Of a stretch of 64,000 nt of DNA, positions 55,888 to 63,810 are shown piece after piece. The stretch's first letter is position 1. The number at the start of each line of letters is the position of its first letter. Source of the DNA: Bordetella genomosp. 13 (lineage in GTDB: Bacteria > Pseudomonadota > Gammaproteobacteria > Burkholderiales > Burkholderiaceae_B); the NCBI RefSeq assembly GCF_007679965.1, contig NZ_VEHL01000002.1, positions 124,001 through 188,000 on the forward strand, in the 5' to 3' direction. The position numbers were made by a program, and so were the translations under genes. The notes beneath the pieces are model-generated. The model worked only from the letters and a program-made list of their open reading frames with translations, was not told the DNA's origin and made no database searches.

Positions 55888-56021
55888 GCATCGCTGCGTC
55901 TGGAATGGGCCGCGCCGGCCAGGTCGTCGGGCTCGGGCGCGCCACCAGGCGCCCTCGGTCCCCTGCGGGGACTACCCCTCCTCCAATTGGCCGTCACGGC
56001 CCATTCCAGACGCAGCGATGC
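55888..56021 (+). repeat. Inverted-repeat unit 1 with shared core
   Basis: Perfect 25-base arms at 55888-55912 and 55997-56021 flank an 84-base core. Beyond a three-base insertion on the left side the pairing extends further (CTTGAG on the left, CTCAAG on the right). The core contains GTCGTCGGGCTCGGGCGCG and ends CTCCAATTGGCCGT. The same core, inverted, occurs in unit 2, although the arms are unrelated. Confidence 0.85.
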
Positions 56022-56162
56022 TCAAGCATCTCCATCAACACCCTTAACATCCTTGCCCCAAAAAAAGCGTTCTCGCTCTGCCGCCATCCCCACGCCAAGA
56101 ACGCCTGTTTTCTCTCTCACCCCCCGACATCGGCCAACACGATGTCGGGCCCTGCGATTCAT

Positions 56163-56292
56163 GAGTCAGTCGGCAACCCGAGGCCTCGACGGCCAATTGG
56201 AGAAGGGGAAGCCGCGCAGCGGCCGAGGGCGCCTGATGGCGCGCCCGAGCCCGACGACTTGGCCGGCGAGGCCTCGGGTTGCCGACTGACTC
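56163..56292 (-). repeat. Inverted-repeat unit 2 with shared core
   Basis: Perfect 26-base arms at 56163-56188 and 56267-56292 flank a 78-base core. Read on the minus strand the core again runs GGCCAAGTCGTCGGGCTCGG to CTCCAATTGGCCGT, about 80 percent like unit 1 by eye. The arms (beginning GAGTCAGTCGGCAACC) differ completely from those of unit 1 but are still perfectly complementary to each other. Confidence 0.85.
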
Positions 56293-56323
56293 CTCAAGAA
56301 CCCAAACAACCCCTCCAAAGCAA

Positions 56324-57388
56324 TCAATGCGGAAACGGCCATATCCGCAATTTCTCCTTCCCGATGCTCCACAACCTGGCCAACCCATGCGGCTCCGCGA
56401 TCAGGAAGAACACGATCAACGCCCCGAACACCATATGCTCCACGTGCGCCGCCGTATCCACCGACAATGGCAACCCCAGCATGTGCGGAATGTTGGTCAG
56501 CGCCACCGGTACCAGCACGATGAACGCCGCCCCGAAGAAGCTGCCCAGGATCGATCCCAGCCCGCCGATGATCACCATGAACAGCAGCTGGAACGAGCGC
56601 GCCAGGTCGAACGCCAGCGGCTCCCACGACCCCAGGTGGATGTAGCCCCACAGCGCGCCGGCCACCCCCACGATGAACGAGCTGACCGCGAACGCCGACA
56701 GCTTCGCGTACATCGGCCGGATGCCGATCACCGCCGCGGCCACGTCCATGTCGCGGATCGCCATCCACTGCCGGCCGATCGCGCCGCGCACCAGGTTCTT
56801 GGCCAGCAGCGTGAACACCGCCACGAAGCCCAGCACGAACAGGTACTTCTGCATCGCCGTCTGCACGGGCAGTCCGAAGGCGGTCAGCGCGGGCACCGAT
56901 ACGCTGCCCGACGAGGAATAGTTCGTGAAGAACGGGATGCGCAGGAAGGCCCAGTCCACGAAGAACTGCGCCGCCAGCGTGGCCACCGCCAGGTACAGGC
57001 CGCGGATGCGCAGGCTGGGGATGCCGAAGATCACGCCCACCAGCGTGGCGAAGCAGCCGCCTACCAGGATCTGCAGCACCAGCGGTGCGCCGGGCAGCCG
57101 CACGCCTACATTCCAGGCCGCATACGCGCCCACGGCCATGAAGGCGCCCGTGCCCAGCGAGATCTGCCCGCAATAGCCCACCAGCACGTTCAGGCCCACC
57201 GCAGCCAGCGACAGGATCAGGAAGGGAATCAGGATGGCGCGCAGGAAATAGTCGCTGGCCAGCAGGGGAATGGCCACGAAGGCCACCGCCAGCAGCAGCG
57301 CGATGAAGATGCGGTCCTGGCGGATCGGGAAGATCTGCTGGTCGGCGCGGTAGCTGGTCTTGAACTGGCCGTTTTCGCGATAGAACAT
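56324..57388 (-). CDS. Branched-chain amino acid-type ABC permease (LivM-like)
   Basis: This permease of 354 residues has a hydrophilic N-terminal extension (MFYRENGQFKTSYRADQQIF) followed by about ten hydrophobic segments. Family blocks are LNVLVGYCGQISLGTGAFMAVGAY and the coupling loop AIRDMDVAAAVIGIRPMYAKL. It follows the LivH-like gene by 10 bases. The hairpin repeats begin 31 bases after its stop. Confidence 0.94.
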   Translation of the reverse strand: MFYRENGQFKTSYRADQQIFPIRQDRIFIALLLAVAFVAIPLLASDYFLRAILIPFLILSLAAVGLNVLVGYCGQISLGTGAFMAVGAYAAWNVGVRLPGAPLVLQILVGGCFATLVGVIFGIPSLRIRGLYLAVATLAAQFFVDWAFLRIPFFTNYSSSGSVSVPALTAFGLPVQTAMQKYLFVLGFVAVFTLLAKNLVRGAIGRQWMAIRDMDVAAAVIGIRPMYAKLSAFAVSSFIVGVAGALWGYIHLGSWEPLAFDLARSFQLLFMVIIGGLGSILGSFFGAAFIVLVPVALTNIPHMLGLPLSVDTAAHVEHMVFGALIVFFLIAEPHGLARLWSIGKEKLRIWPFPH

Positions 57389-57398
57389 GTCTTTATCC

Positions 57399-58328
57399 TC
57401 AGATCCGGTCGATGATCTTCTCGCCGAACAGCCCCTGCGGGCGGAACAGCAGGAACACCAGCGCCAGCACGTACGCGAACCAGATCTCGATGCCGCCGCC
57501 CACCAGCGAGCCCAGGTAGACTTCGGACAGCTTCTCGCCCACGCCGATGATCAGGCCGCCGATGATGGCGCCCGGCACCGACGTCAGCCCGCCCAGGATC
57601 ACCACCGGAAGCGCGCGCAGCGCCGCGGTCGACAGCGTGAACTGCACGCCGAACTTCGAGCCCCACACGATGCCCGCCACCAGCGCGACCAGGCCGGCCA
57701 CGCTCCACACGATCACCCAGATGCGGTTCAGCGGAATGCCGATGGACTGCGCCGCCTGGTGGTCGTCGGCCACGGCGCGCAGCGCGCGGCCCGTGGACGT
57801 GTACTGGAAGAACAGCGCCAGCGTGGCCACCAGCAGCGCGGCCACCAGGGCCGCCGTCAGGTCCTCCAGGTTGATCAGCAGGCCGCCCTCGAACATGCCC
57901 TCCAGGATCACCGCCGGGTCCTTCGGCATGCCCACGTCGATCGAATACACCGAGCTGCCGAAGGCGATCTGCCCCAGGCCGTCCAGGAAGTAGCTGATGC
58001 CCAGCGTGGCCATCAGCAGCGTGGTGGCCTCCTGGTTCACCAGGTGGCGCAGCACGAAGCGCTCCACCGCCATCGCCAGCAGGAACATGATGGCCGCGCT
58101 GACGATGAAGGCCAGGATGTTGGCCACCAGCATGTTCTCGAAGCCCAGCCAGCGCGGGATCCATTCGGAGAAGCGCGCCATCGACAGCGCCGCCACCAGC
58201 ACCATCGCGCCCTGCGCGAAATTGAAGACGCCCGAGGCCTTGAAGATCAGCACGAAGCCCAGGCCGATCAGCGCGTACAGCATGCCGCTCATCAGCCCGC
58301 CGAACAGGGTTTCCAGGAAAAATCCCAT
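57399..58328 (-). CDS. Branched-chain amino acid-type ABC permease (LivH-like)
   Basis: This 309-residue integral membrane protein has the LivH phrases ETLFGGLMSGMLYALIGLGFVLIFKASGVFNFAQG and the coupling loop AVADDHQAAQSIGIPLNRIW. AAGGAACG precedes the ATG at 58328. It lies 15 bases after the LivG-like gene, so the ATPase and permeases are read together. Confidence 0.94.
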   Translation of the reverse strand: MGFFLETLFGGLMSGMLYALIGLGFVLIFKASGVFNFAQGAMVLVAALSMARFSEWIPRWLGFENMLVANILAFIVSAAIMFLLAMAVERFVLRHLVNQEATTLLMATLGISYFLDGLGQIAFGSSVYSIDVGMPKDPAVILEGMFEGGLLINLEDLTAALVAALLVATLALFFQYTSTGRALRAVADDHQAAQSIGIPLNRIWVIVWSVAGLVALVAGIVWGSKFGVQFTLSTAALRALPVVILGGLTSVPGAIIGGLIIGVGEKLSEVYLGSLVGGGIEIWFAYVLALVFLLFRPQGLFGEKIIDRI

Positions 58329-58343
58329 CGTCGTTCCTTGTGC

Positions 58344-59159
58344 TCAGTGCGCCAGCGCGGCATCGCCGCCCACGCCCAGGTAGGCGCGGATCACGTCCGG
58401 ATCGGCGCGCACCTCGTCGGGCGTGCCGTCGCCGATCTTCTTGCCGTAGTCCAGGACCACCACCCGGTCGGAGATGTCCATGACCACGCCCATGTCGTGC
58501 TCGATCAGCACGATGGTCGTGCCGAACTCGTCGTTCACGTCCAGGATGAAGCGGCTCATGTCCTGCTTCTCCTCGATGTTCATGCCGGCCATCGGCTCGT
58601 CCAACAGCAGCAGGCGCGGCTCCATGGCCAGCGCGCGGCCCAGGTCCACGCGCTTCTGCAGGCCATAGGGCAGGCGGCCCACGGGCGTCTTGCGATAGGC
58701 CTGGATCTCGAGGAAGTCGATGATGTTCTCGACGAACTCGCGGTGCGCGATCTCCTCGCGCTCGGCCGGGCCCCAGCGCAGCGCCTGCGCCAGCAGGCCG
58801 CATTTCATGCGCAGGTTGCGGCCGGTCATGATGTTGTCCAGCACGCTCATGCCCTTGAACAGTGCCAGGTTCTGGAACGTGCGCGCGATGCCCATCACGG
58901 CCGCGCGGCGCGGGTTCATGCGCGAGAAGCGCTCGCCGCGCAGCATGATGCCGCCCTTCTGCGGCGTGTAGACGCCGTTGATGACGTTGAGCATCGAGCT
59001 CTTGCCGGCGCCGTTCGGGCCGATGATGGCGCGGATCTCGTGCTCGCGTACGTTGAACGAGATGTCGGTCAGCGCCTTCACGCCGCCGAAGGACAGCGAG
59101 ATGTTCTGCATGTCCAGCATGACGTCGCCGATGCGCTGCGCGTGTTGTCTGTCGCTCAT
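58344..59159 (-). CDS. ABC transporter ATPase (LivG-like)
   Basis: This 271-residue ATPase has Walker A GPNGAGKSS, a LivG-type signature LPYGLQKRVDLGRAL, Walker B LLLLDEPMAG and switch His in LIEHDMGVVMDI. The NVREHEIRAIIGPNGAGKSS block is typical. It starts 144 bases after the acyl-CoA ligase gene, and that gap carries a GC-rich hairpin (59258-59293). Confidence 0.94.
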   Translation of the reverse strand: MSDRQHAQRIGDVMLDMQNISLSFGGVKALTDISFNVREHEIRAIIGPNGAGKSSMLNVINGVYTPQKGGIMLRGERFSRMNPRRAAVMGIARTFQNLALFKGMSVLDNIMTGRNLRMKCGLLAQALRWGPAEREEIAHREFVENIIDFLEIQAYRKTPVGRLPYGLQKRVDLGRALAMEPRLLLLDEPMAGMNIEEKQDMSRFILDVNDEFGTTIVLIEHDMGVVMDISDRVVVLDYGKKIGDGTPDEVRADPDVIRAYLGVGGDAALAH

Positions 59160-59257
59160 GTCGTTGCCTCATGCCGCCAAGCAGCACACGCTGCACCTGG
59201 AATGGATGCGGCCCGATCGGGGACGCGGCGGATCCGGCTTTGCCCGGCCGCCCGCGT

Positions 59258-59293
59258 CGCCCCCTGGGGGGCGCGCGTCAGCGCGTAGGGGGG
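59258..59293. repeat. GC-rich REP-like hairpin
   Basis: CGCCCCCTGGGGGGCG (59258-59273) is a perfect dyad, followed by GCGC-GTCA-GCGC and GGGGGG. The two can also pair as CCCCCT with AGGGGG. It lies between the ligase and livG genes. Its form suggests a dispersed intergenic repeat rather than a classical terminator, as no T tract follows. Confidence 0.5.
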
Positions 59294-59303
59294 AGTCATC
59301 ACT

Positions 59304-61274
59304 TCATGCCGCCTTTGCCGTGATGGCGGGAAAGGTCTTCACGGAGCAGATGCGCAGGTCCGCCGAGATGCGGCCCGTGCGGCCGTCCTCGTACTTCACC
59401 TCCGTCTCGATGAACTGGTTCTGGCGCCCGTCGTACAGCGCGTCCACCAGCACCGCGTACTTCTGCGCGATGAAGGCGCGCCGCACCTTGCGCGTGCGCG
59501 TCAGTTCGTCGTCGTCCGGGTCAAGCTCCTTGTGCAGGATCAGGAAGCGCGCCACCTGCGAGGCGGCCAGCCGCGCGTCGCCCGCCAGGTCGGCGTTGAC
59601 CTGCTCCACGCAATCGCGGATCAACTCGTATACGGCGTCCTTGCCCGCCAGGTCGGTGTAGCCCGCGTAGGGCAGGCCGCGCCGTTCCGCCCAGTTGCCC
59701 ACGGCTTCCAGGTCGATGTTGATGAAGGCGCATGCCTCGGCGCGCCCCGCGCCGAAGGCCACCGCTTCCTTGATGTAAGGAAAGAACTTCAGCTTGTTCT
59801 CGATGTACTTGGGCGCGAACAGGCTGCCGCCGGCCAGCTTGCCCACATCCTTGGCGCGGTCGATGATCTTCAGTTGTCCATCGCCGTCCAGGTAGCCCGC
59901 GTCGCCGGTATGGAACCAGCCTTCGGCGTCGCGCGCCTCGCGCGTGGCCTCGGGATTGCGGTAGTACTCCTTGAACAGCCCGGGGCTCTTGACCAGTATC
60001 TCGCCGCTGTCGGACACGCGGATCTGCACGCCGTCCACGGGCGGGCCCACGGTGTCGTCGCGCACCTGGCCGTCGGCCTGCACGCACACGAACACCGAAG
60101 TCTCGGTCGAGCCGTACAGCTGCTTCAGGTTGATGCCGATGGACCGGTAGAACACGAACAGGTCCGGTCCGATGGCCTCGCCGGCGGTATAGGCCACGCG
60201 TACGCGGCTCATGCCCAGCGCGTTGCGCAGCGGGCCGTACACGGTGACGTCGCCCAGCAGGTAGCACAGGCGGTCCCAGGCGCCCACGGGCTGGCCGTCC
60301 AGGATGCGCGTGCCCACGCGCCGCGCCAGCCCCATGGCCGCGTGATACAGCTTGCGCTTGAGATAGCCGGCGTCTTCCATGCGGATGGTGACGTGCGTCA
60401 GCAGGCCTTCCAGCACGCGCGGCGGCGCGAAGTAATAGGTGGGACCGATGTCGCGCATGTCGATCGACACCGTCTCGGGCGACTCGGGATGGTTCACCGT
60501 GAAGCCCGACACCAGCAGCTGGGTGTACGAGAACATGTTCTGGCCGATCCACGCCGGCGGCAGGTAGGCCAGCACGTCTTCCTGGTCGGTCAGGCGCTCC
60601 ATCTCGGCCACGGCGCGGGCGCGGTCGATCAGCGCATGGTGCGTCAGCACCACGCCCTTGGGGCGGCCCGTGGTGCCCGAGGTGTAGAACATGGCGGCGG
60701 GGTCGTGGGGCTGCACGGCCGCGGCCGCCCGTTCGAAGTGATCGGGATGCTGCGCGGCGTAGGCCTCGCCCAGTTGCTCCAGCCTCTCGTACGCGCACAG
60801 CATGGCATCGGAATAATGGCGCAGGCCACGCGGGTCGTCGTACACCACGTGCGCTAGCGCGGGGCACTGCTCACGCACCTCGAGCATCTTGTCGACCTGC
60901 TCCTGGTCCTCGACCACCGCCACGCTGATCTCGGCGTCCTGCAGCACATACACCATCTCCTGCGCCACGGCGTCCTGGTACAGCGGCACGGGAATGGCGC
61001 CCAGCGCCTGCGCGGCCATCATCGCCACGTACAGGCGCGGCCGGTTCTCGCCGATCACGGCCACGTGCATGCCGGGGCCGATGCCCAGATGGGCGAGCCC
61101 ATTGGCCACCAGGCGGGCGTGATGCGCCACGTCGCTCCAGCTCAGCGTCTGCCAGATCCCGAGATCCTTCTCGCGGATGGCGGGACGCGCGCCGCGGACG
61201 CGGGCGTGTTCCTGCAGCAGCGCGGGAAACGTCTGCGCCGCCGCCGGCACCGCCGCGGGCGTTGGATGTGCCAC
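59304..61274 (-). CDS. AMP-dependent acyl-CoA synthetase (long-chain type)
   Basis: This 656-residue adenylate-forming ligase has the P-loop YTSGTTGRPKG at 197-207, QLYGSTETSVF, the Asp-containing WFHTGDAGYLDGDG and hinge IIDRAKDVGKLAGG. It makes an acyl-CoA from a free acid, ATP and CoA. The start codon is GTG at 61274, supported by GGAGGAG six bases upstream and by the expected N-terminus. It is the first gene of the Liv/PaaK operon and diverges from a Crp/Fnr-type regulator. Substrates in this operon type are usually aromatic or branched acids; that is inference. Confidence 0.94.
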   Translation of the reverse strand: MAHPTPAAVPAAAQTFPALLQEHARVRGARPAIREKDLGIWQTLSWSDVAHHARLVANGLAHLGIGPGMHVAVIGENRPRLYVAMMAAQALGAIPVPLYQDAVAQEMVYVLQDAEISVAVVEDQEQVDKMLEVREQCPALAHVVYDDPRGLRHYSDAMLCAYERLEQLGEAYAAQHPDHFERAAAAVQPHDPAAMFYTSGTTGRPKGVVLTHHALIDRARAVAEMERLTDQEDVLAYLPPAWIGQNMFSYTQLLVSGFTVNHPESPETVSIDMRDIGPTYYFAPPRVLEGLLTHVTIRMEDAGYLKRKLYHAAMGLARRVGTRILDGQPVGAWDRLCYLLGDVTVYGPLRNALGMSRVRVAYTAGEAIGPDLFVFYRSIGINLKQLYGSTETSVFVCVQADGQVRDDTVGPPVDGVQIRVSDSGEILVKSPGLFKEYYRNPEATREARDAEGWFHTGDAGYLDGDGQLKIIDRAKDVGKLAGGSLFAPKYIENKLKFFPYIKEAVAFGAGRAEACAFINIDLEAVGNWAERRGLPYAGYTDLAGKDAVYELIRDCVEQVNADLAGDARLAASQVARFLILHKELDPDDDELTRTRKVRRAFIAQKYAVLVDALYDGRQNQFIETEVKYEDGRTGRISADLRICSVKTFPAITAKAA

Positions 61275-61370
61275 GTTGTCTCCTCCGGTGCATGGCGCCC
61301 GTCGTCCGCAAGCGTGGCGGAACGATGGGTGCGGCCCAGTTCGTTTTTAGATTTACGGCAGGACTTAAGG

Positions 61371-61376
61371 TATAAG
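61371..61376 (+). promoter_or_regulatory. Candidate -10 box of the Crp/Fnr gene
   Basis: TATAAG lies 60 bases before the ATG at 61437 in an A+T-rich patch. The -35 region (TAGATT at 17 bases) is weak, which would fit a regulated promoter. Confidence 0.4.
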
Positions 61377-61393
61377 GTTACGCAGCACTCAAC

Positions 61394-61419
61394 TGTCGTT
61401 ATCGCGACATTCGACGACA
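61394..61419. promoter_or_regulatory. Candidate regulator site (TGTCG/CGACA repeats)
   Basis: TGTCG at 61394-61398 pairs with CGACA at 61405-61409 and again at 61415-61419, making 16-base and 26-base dyads. Crp/Fnr proteins bind dyads of about 16 bases (TGTGA or TTGAT half sites); here TGTCG could be the variant half site. It lies just downstream of the putative transcription start, which would suit autorepression. Confidence 0.45.
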
Positions 61420-61436
61420 ATCAAGGGTAATTCCCC

Positions 61437-62138
61437 ATGCAGATCGCCGACTCCCTGCAGCTGGCCGCCGCCTGGTTCCGCGTCCTGGACGCGGACCAGC
61501 AGGCGCGCGTCGAACGCGACGTGGCGGTGCAGCAGGTGCAGGCCGGCGCCATCATCGAACGCAAGGGCGATCCCGCGCTGGTGTGGATCGGCGTGCTGGC
61601 CGGGCTGGTGCGCGTGTCGGTGGGCAACTCTGACGGCAAGGTCGCGTCGTTGACCGGCGTGCCCGCGGGCGGCTGGATCGGCGAGGGCTCGTTGCTCAAG
61701 CGCGAGGTGCGCAAGTACGACGTGGTGGCCTTGCGCGATTCCGTGGTCGCGCGCCTGCCCGCCGCCACCTTCGACTGGCTGCTGGACACCAGCATTCCGT
61801 TCAACCGCTACCTGCTGCACCAGTTGAACGAGCGCGTCGCGCAGTTCATCGGCAAGGCCGAATACGATCGCCTGCTCGATCCCGACGCGCGCGTGGCGCG
61901 CTGCCTGGCCGAGTTGTTCAACCCCTTGCTCTATCCCGGCATGGGCATGCGCCTGGCGATCACGCAGGAAGAGGTCGGGTACCTCGCGCGCGTGTCGCGC
62001 CAGCGCGTGAACCAGGCGCTGCGCAAGCTCGAGGAAGCGGGCTTGCTGACCGTGGAATACGGTGCGGTGCGCGTGCGAGACCTGGACGGTTTGAAGCGCT
62101 ACGGGTCGGATGCGTTGCGGGATGCGGCGGTGGTTTGA
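61437..62138 (+). CDS. Crp/Fnr family transcriptional regulator
   Basis: This 233-residue regulator has an N-terminal cyclic-nucleotide-binding-like barrel (IERKGDPALVWIGVLAGLVRVSV ... GGWIGEGSLL) and a C-terminal winged helix (LAITQEEVGYLARVSRQRVNQALRKLEEAGLL). It has no N-terminal Cys cluster, so it is not an oxygen-sensing Fnr. It diverges from the acyl-CoA ligase/Liv/PaaK operon and probably controls it. The effector may be an acyl-CoA or another nucleotide-like ligand, which is inference. Confidence 0.93.
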   Translation: MQIADSLQLAAAWFRVLDADQQARVERDVAVQQVQAGAIIERKGDPALVWIGVLAGLVRVSVGNSDGKVASLTGVPAGGWIGEGSLLKREVRKYDVVALRDSVVARLPAATFDWLLDTSIPFNRYLLHQLNERVAQFIGKAEYDRLLDPDARVARCLAELFNPLLYPGMGMRLAITQEEVGYLARVSRQRVNQALRKLEEAGLLTVEYGAVRVRDLDGLKRYGSDALRDAAVV

Positions 62139-62157
62139 GGCAAATGTCTGGCGTACG

Positions 62158-62577
62158 CTACTTCCACGGATTGAAGAGCGTTGCGCCCGTCGATTCGAAG
62201 TCGGCCACATTCCGCGTGACGACGGTCATGCCGTGCACCAGCGCCGTTGCAGCGATCAACGCACCGGCTTCGGCTCCGGGATCGGGAACGTGCATCCGCG
62301 CGCAGCGTTGTGCAACGACGGTATCGACAGGAAGCACGCGTGCCGCGAACTCGGGCAGGACGCGGCCTTCCAGCCAGGCTCGCAGCAAGGCCCCTTGCCT
62401 GGCGTCCTTGCGTTCCAGCTGAAGCACGCCTACCTCCAGCTCGAGCACCGTGAGCGCGGACAGATAAAGGCTGTTCGCGTCGACGCTTTCGGCCCACTTC
62501 GCGACGCAAGGGTCTGCCTTGCCCGAACTGATCTTGCGCAGTTCGGATACGACGTTGGTATCGAGCAGGTACATCAT
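62158..62577 (-). CDS. PIN-domain toxin, VapC/FitB type
   Basis: This PIN-domain ribonuclease of 139 residues has acidic active-site residues in YLLDTNVVSEL (Asp6), ALTVLELEVGVL, and a third near PGAEAGALIAATAL and TRNVADF. Such toxins cut RNA and are held inactive by the partner antitoxin. The start overlaps the antitoxin stop (ATGA), with two adjacent Met codons. The gene converges on the Crp/Fnr gene, with 19 bases between stops. Confidence 0.92.
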   Translation of the reverse strand: MMYLLDTNVVSELRKISSGKADPCVAKWAESVDANSLYLSALTVLELEVGVLQLERKDARQGALLRAWLEGRVLPEFAARVLPVDTVVAQRCARMHVPDPGAEAGALIAATALVHGMTVVTRNVADFESTGATLFNPWK

Positions 62578-62828
62578 GAGAAATCCGCGGGCCGTATGCC
62601 GATGTTGATGCGCGGTGGGTCGAACTCGATGTCAGCGACTTCGGGCATTGCCAGTGCATCCGCGATCTTCCGACGGCCGCCGGTAAGCCGTTGATAGTCT
62701 TTCATGCTCAGCAGCACGTGTGCCGGTTTGCCGCGGTCCGTGATGAAGACCGGGCCATCGGCTGCGGCTTTTTTTGCGCGGCCGGTGTCCTGGTTGAACT
62801 CGCGGCTGGTTAGGGTGGTGATGGGCAT
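62574..62828 (-). CDS. Antitoxin of the Phd/YefM family
   Basis: The protein has 84 residues. The N-terminal DNA-binding part is MPITTLTSREFNQDTGRAKKAA and GPVFITDRGKPAHVLLSMKDYQRL, and the C-terminal part is the likely toxin-binding tail (FDPPRINIGIRPADFS). The start at 62828 fits the family; the frame is open to 62873 but the extra residues are unlike it. It should neutralise the PIN toxin and repress the operon through the palindrome at 62861-62882. Confidence 0.92.
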   Translation of the reverse strand: MPITTLTSREFNQDTGRAKKAAADGPVFITDRGKPAHVLLSMKDYQRLTGGRRKIADALAMPEVADIEFDPPRINIGIRPADFS

Positions 62829-62860
62829 GGGCAGCACCGCGGGCAGGCGGCCGGGGTTGA

Positions 62861-62882
62861 TATGTATAAACATTACTACATA
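62861..62882. promoter_or_regulatory. Candidate antitoxin operator palindrome
   Basis: TATGTA (62861-62866) and TACATA (62877-62882) flank ten A+T-rich bases. The site lies 33 bases upstream of the antitoxin start, where the promoter should be. The spacing and symmetry fit a Phd/YefM autoregulatory site. Confidence 0.55.
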
Positions 62883-63032
62883 CTTCCTGGCGTGGACAAC
62901 CGGGAACCATTCCTATTTTCTGGGCAGGCGTTTGCCTCAAGAAAGGGTAAATTCATGCGCGGGCTCTTTGCGGTGCAGCAAGTCGATCGATGTCGCTCAG
63001 CTTATTACTTGTCCGGGCCCGTTCAATTGGAC

Positions 63033-63062
63033 AAAAAAAGCCCCGCGTCGTAAACGCCGCGC
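63033..63062 (-). terminator. Terminator after livF
   Basis: On the minus strand a GC-rich stem (CGCGGCG / CGACGCG with one mismatch, loop TTTA) is followed by GGGGC and seven T residues. It lies directly after the livF stop at 63072 and should end that transcript. Confidence 0.65.
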
Positions 63063-63071
63063 CGCCGCCCT

Positions 63072-63794
63072 TCAATGCCCCCCACCCAGATACGCCGCCA
63101 CCACCGCCGGATCATGCTTCAGCTTTTCCGCCGGCCCGTGCACGGATATGCGGCCGTTCTCCAGCACGTACCCATAATCCGCCACGTTCAGCGCCGCCGC
63201 CGCGAACTGCTCCACCAGCAGCATGGTCACCCCCTGTTCCTTCAGGCGGCCGATGATGCGGAACACTTCTTCCACCAGGATGGGCGCCAGGCCCATGGAT
63301 GGCTCGTCCAGCAGCACCAGCTCAGGGTTCAGCATCACGGCGCGGGCCATGGCCAGCATCTGCTGCTCGCCGCCCGACAGCGTGCCGGCCAGCTGGTTGC
63401 GCCGCTCTTTCAGGCGCGTGAACAGTTCCAGCGCGCGCTCCAGGTCGGCCTGCACGTCGCCGCGCGGGCGCTTGCCGGTCAGGCGCGGATACGCGCCCAG
63501 CAGCAGGTTGTCGGTGACCGACAGCGTGGGGAACACGCGCCGGCCTTCCGGCGAATGCGCCAGTCCCAGGCGCGCGATGCGGTGCGAATCCAGGCCGTCG
63601 ATGCGCTTGGCATCCAGCGTGATCTCGCCCGCAGTCGGCTTGATCATGCCCGACAGCGCGCGCATCGTGGTGGTCTTGCCCGCGCCGTTCGAGCCGATCA
63701 GCGTCACTACCTTGGCGCGAGGCACGTCCATACTGACGCCGTGCAGCACCTTGACCTTGCCGTAGCCCGCTTCCAGATTCTTGATGGACAGCAT
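63072..63794 (-). CDS. ABC transporter ATPase (LivF-like)
   Basis: This 240-residue ATPase has Walker A GSNGAGKTT near residue 34, signature LSGGEQQMLAMARAV, Walker B LVLLDEPSMGLAP and the LivF-typical LLVEQFAAAALNVADYGYVL. It is the last gene of another Liv-type transporter that runs off the right edge of the window, and it is separate from the operon at 52-61 kb. Its stop is followed by a good terminator. Confidence 0.94.
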   Translation of the reverse strand: MLSIKNLEAGYGKVKVLHGVSMDVPRAKVVTLIGSNGAGKTTTMRALSGMIKPTAGEITLDAKRIDGLDSHRIARLGLAHSPEGRRVFPTLSVTDNLLLGAYPRLTGKRPRGDVQADLERALELFTRLKERRNQLAGTLSGGEQQMLAMARAVMLNPELVLLDEPSMGLAPILVEEVFRIIGRLKEQGVTMLLVEQFAAAALNVADYGYVLENGRISVHGPAEKLKHDPAVVAAYLGGGH

Positions 63795-63810
63795 TGTGTA
63801 GTTCTCCGGA

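Larger units (their letters stand above)
55779..56323. other. Gene-free gap inside the Liv operon
   Basis: This 545-base interval lies between livM and the binding-protein gene, both on the minus strand. It holds two inverted-repeat units (55888-56021 and 56163-56292) and a smaller dyad (CCCGACATCG / CGATGTCGGG) between them. No convincing gene was seen. A local promoter for the binding-protein gene may exist but was not identified. Confidence 0.7.
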
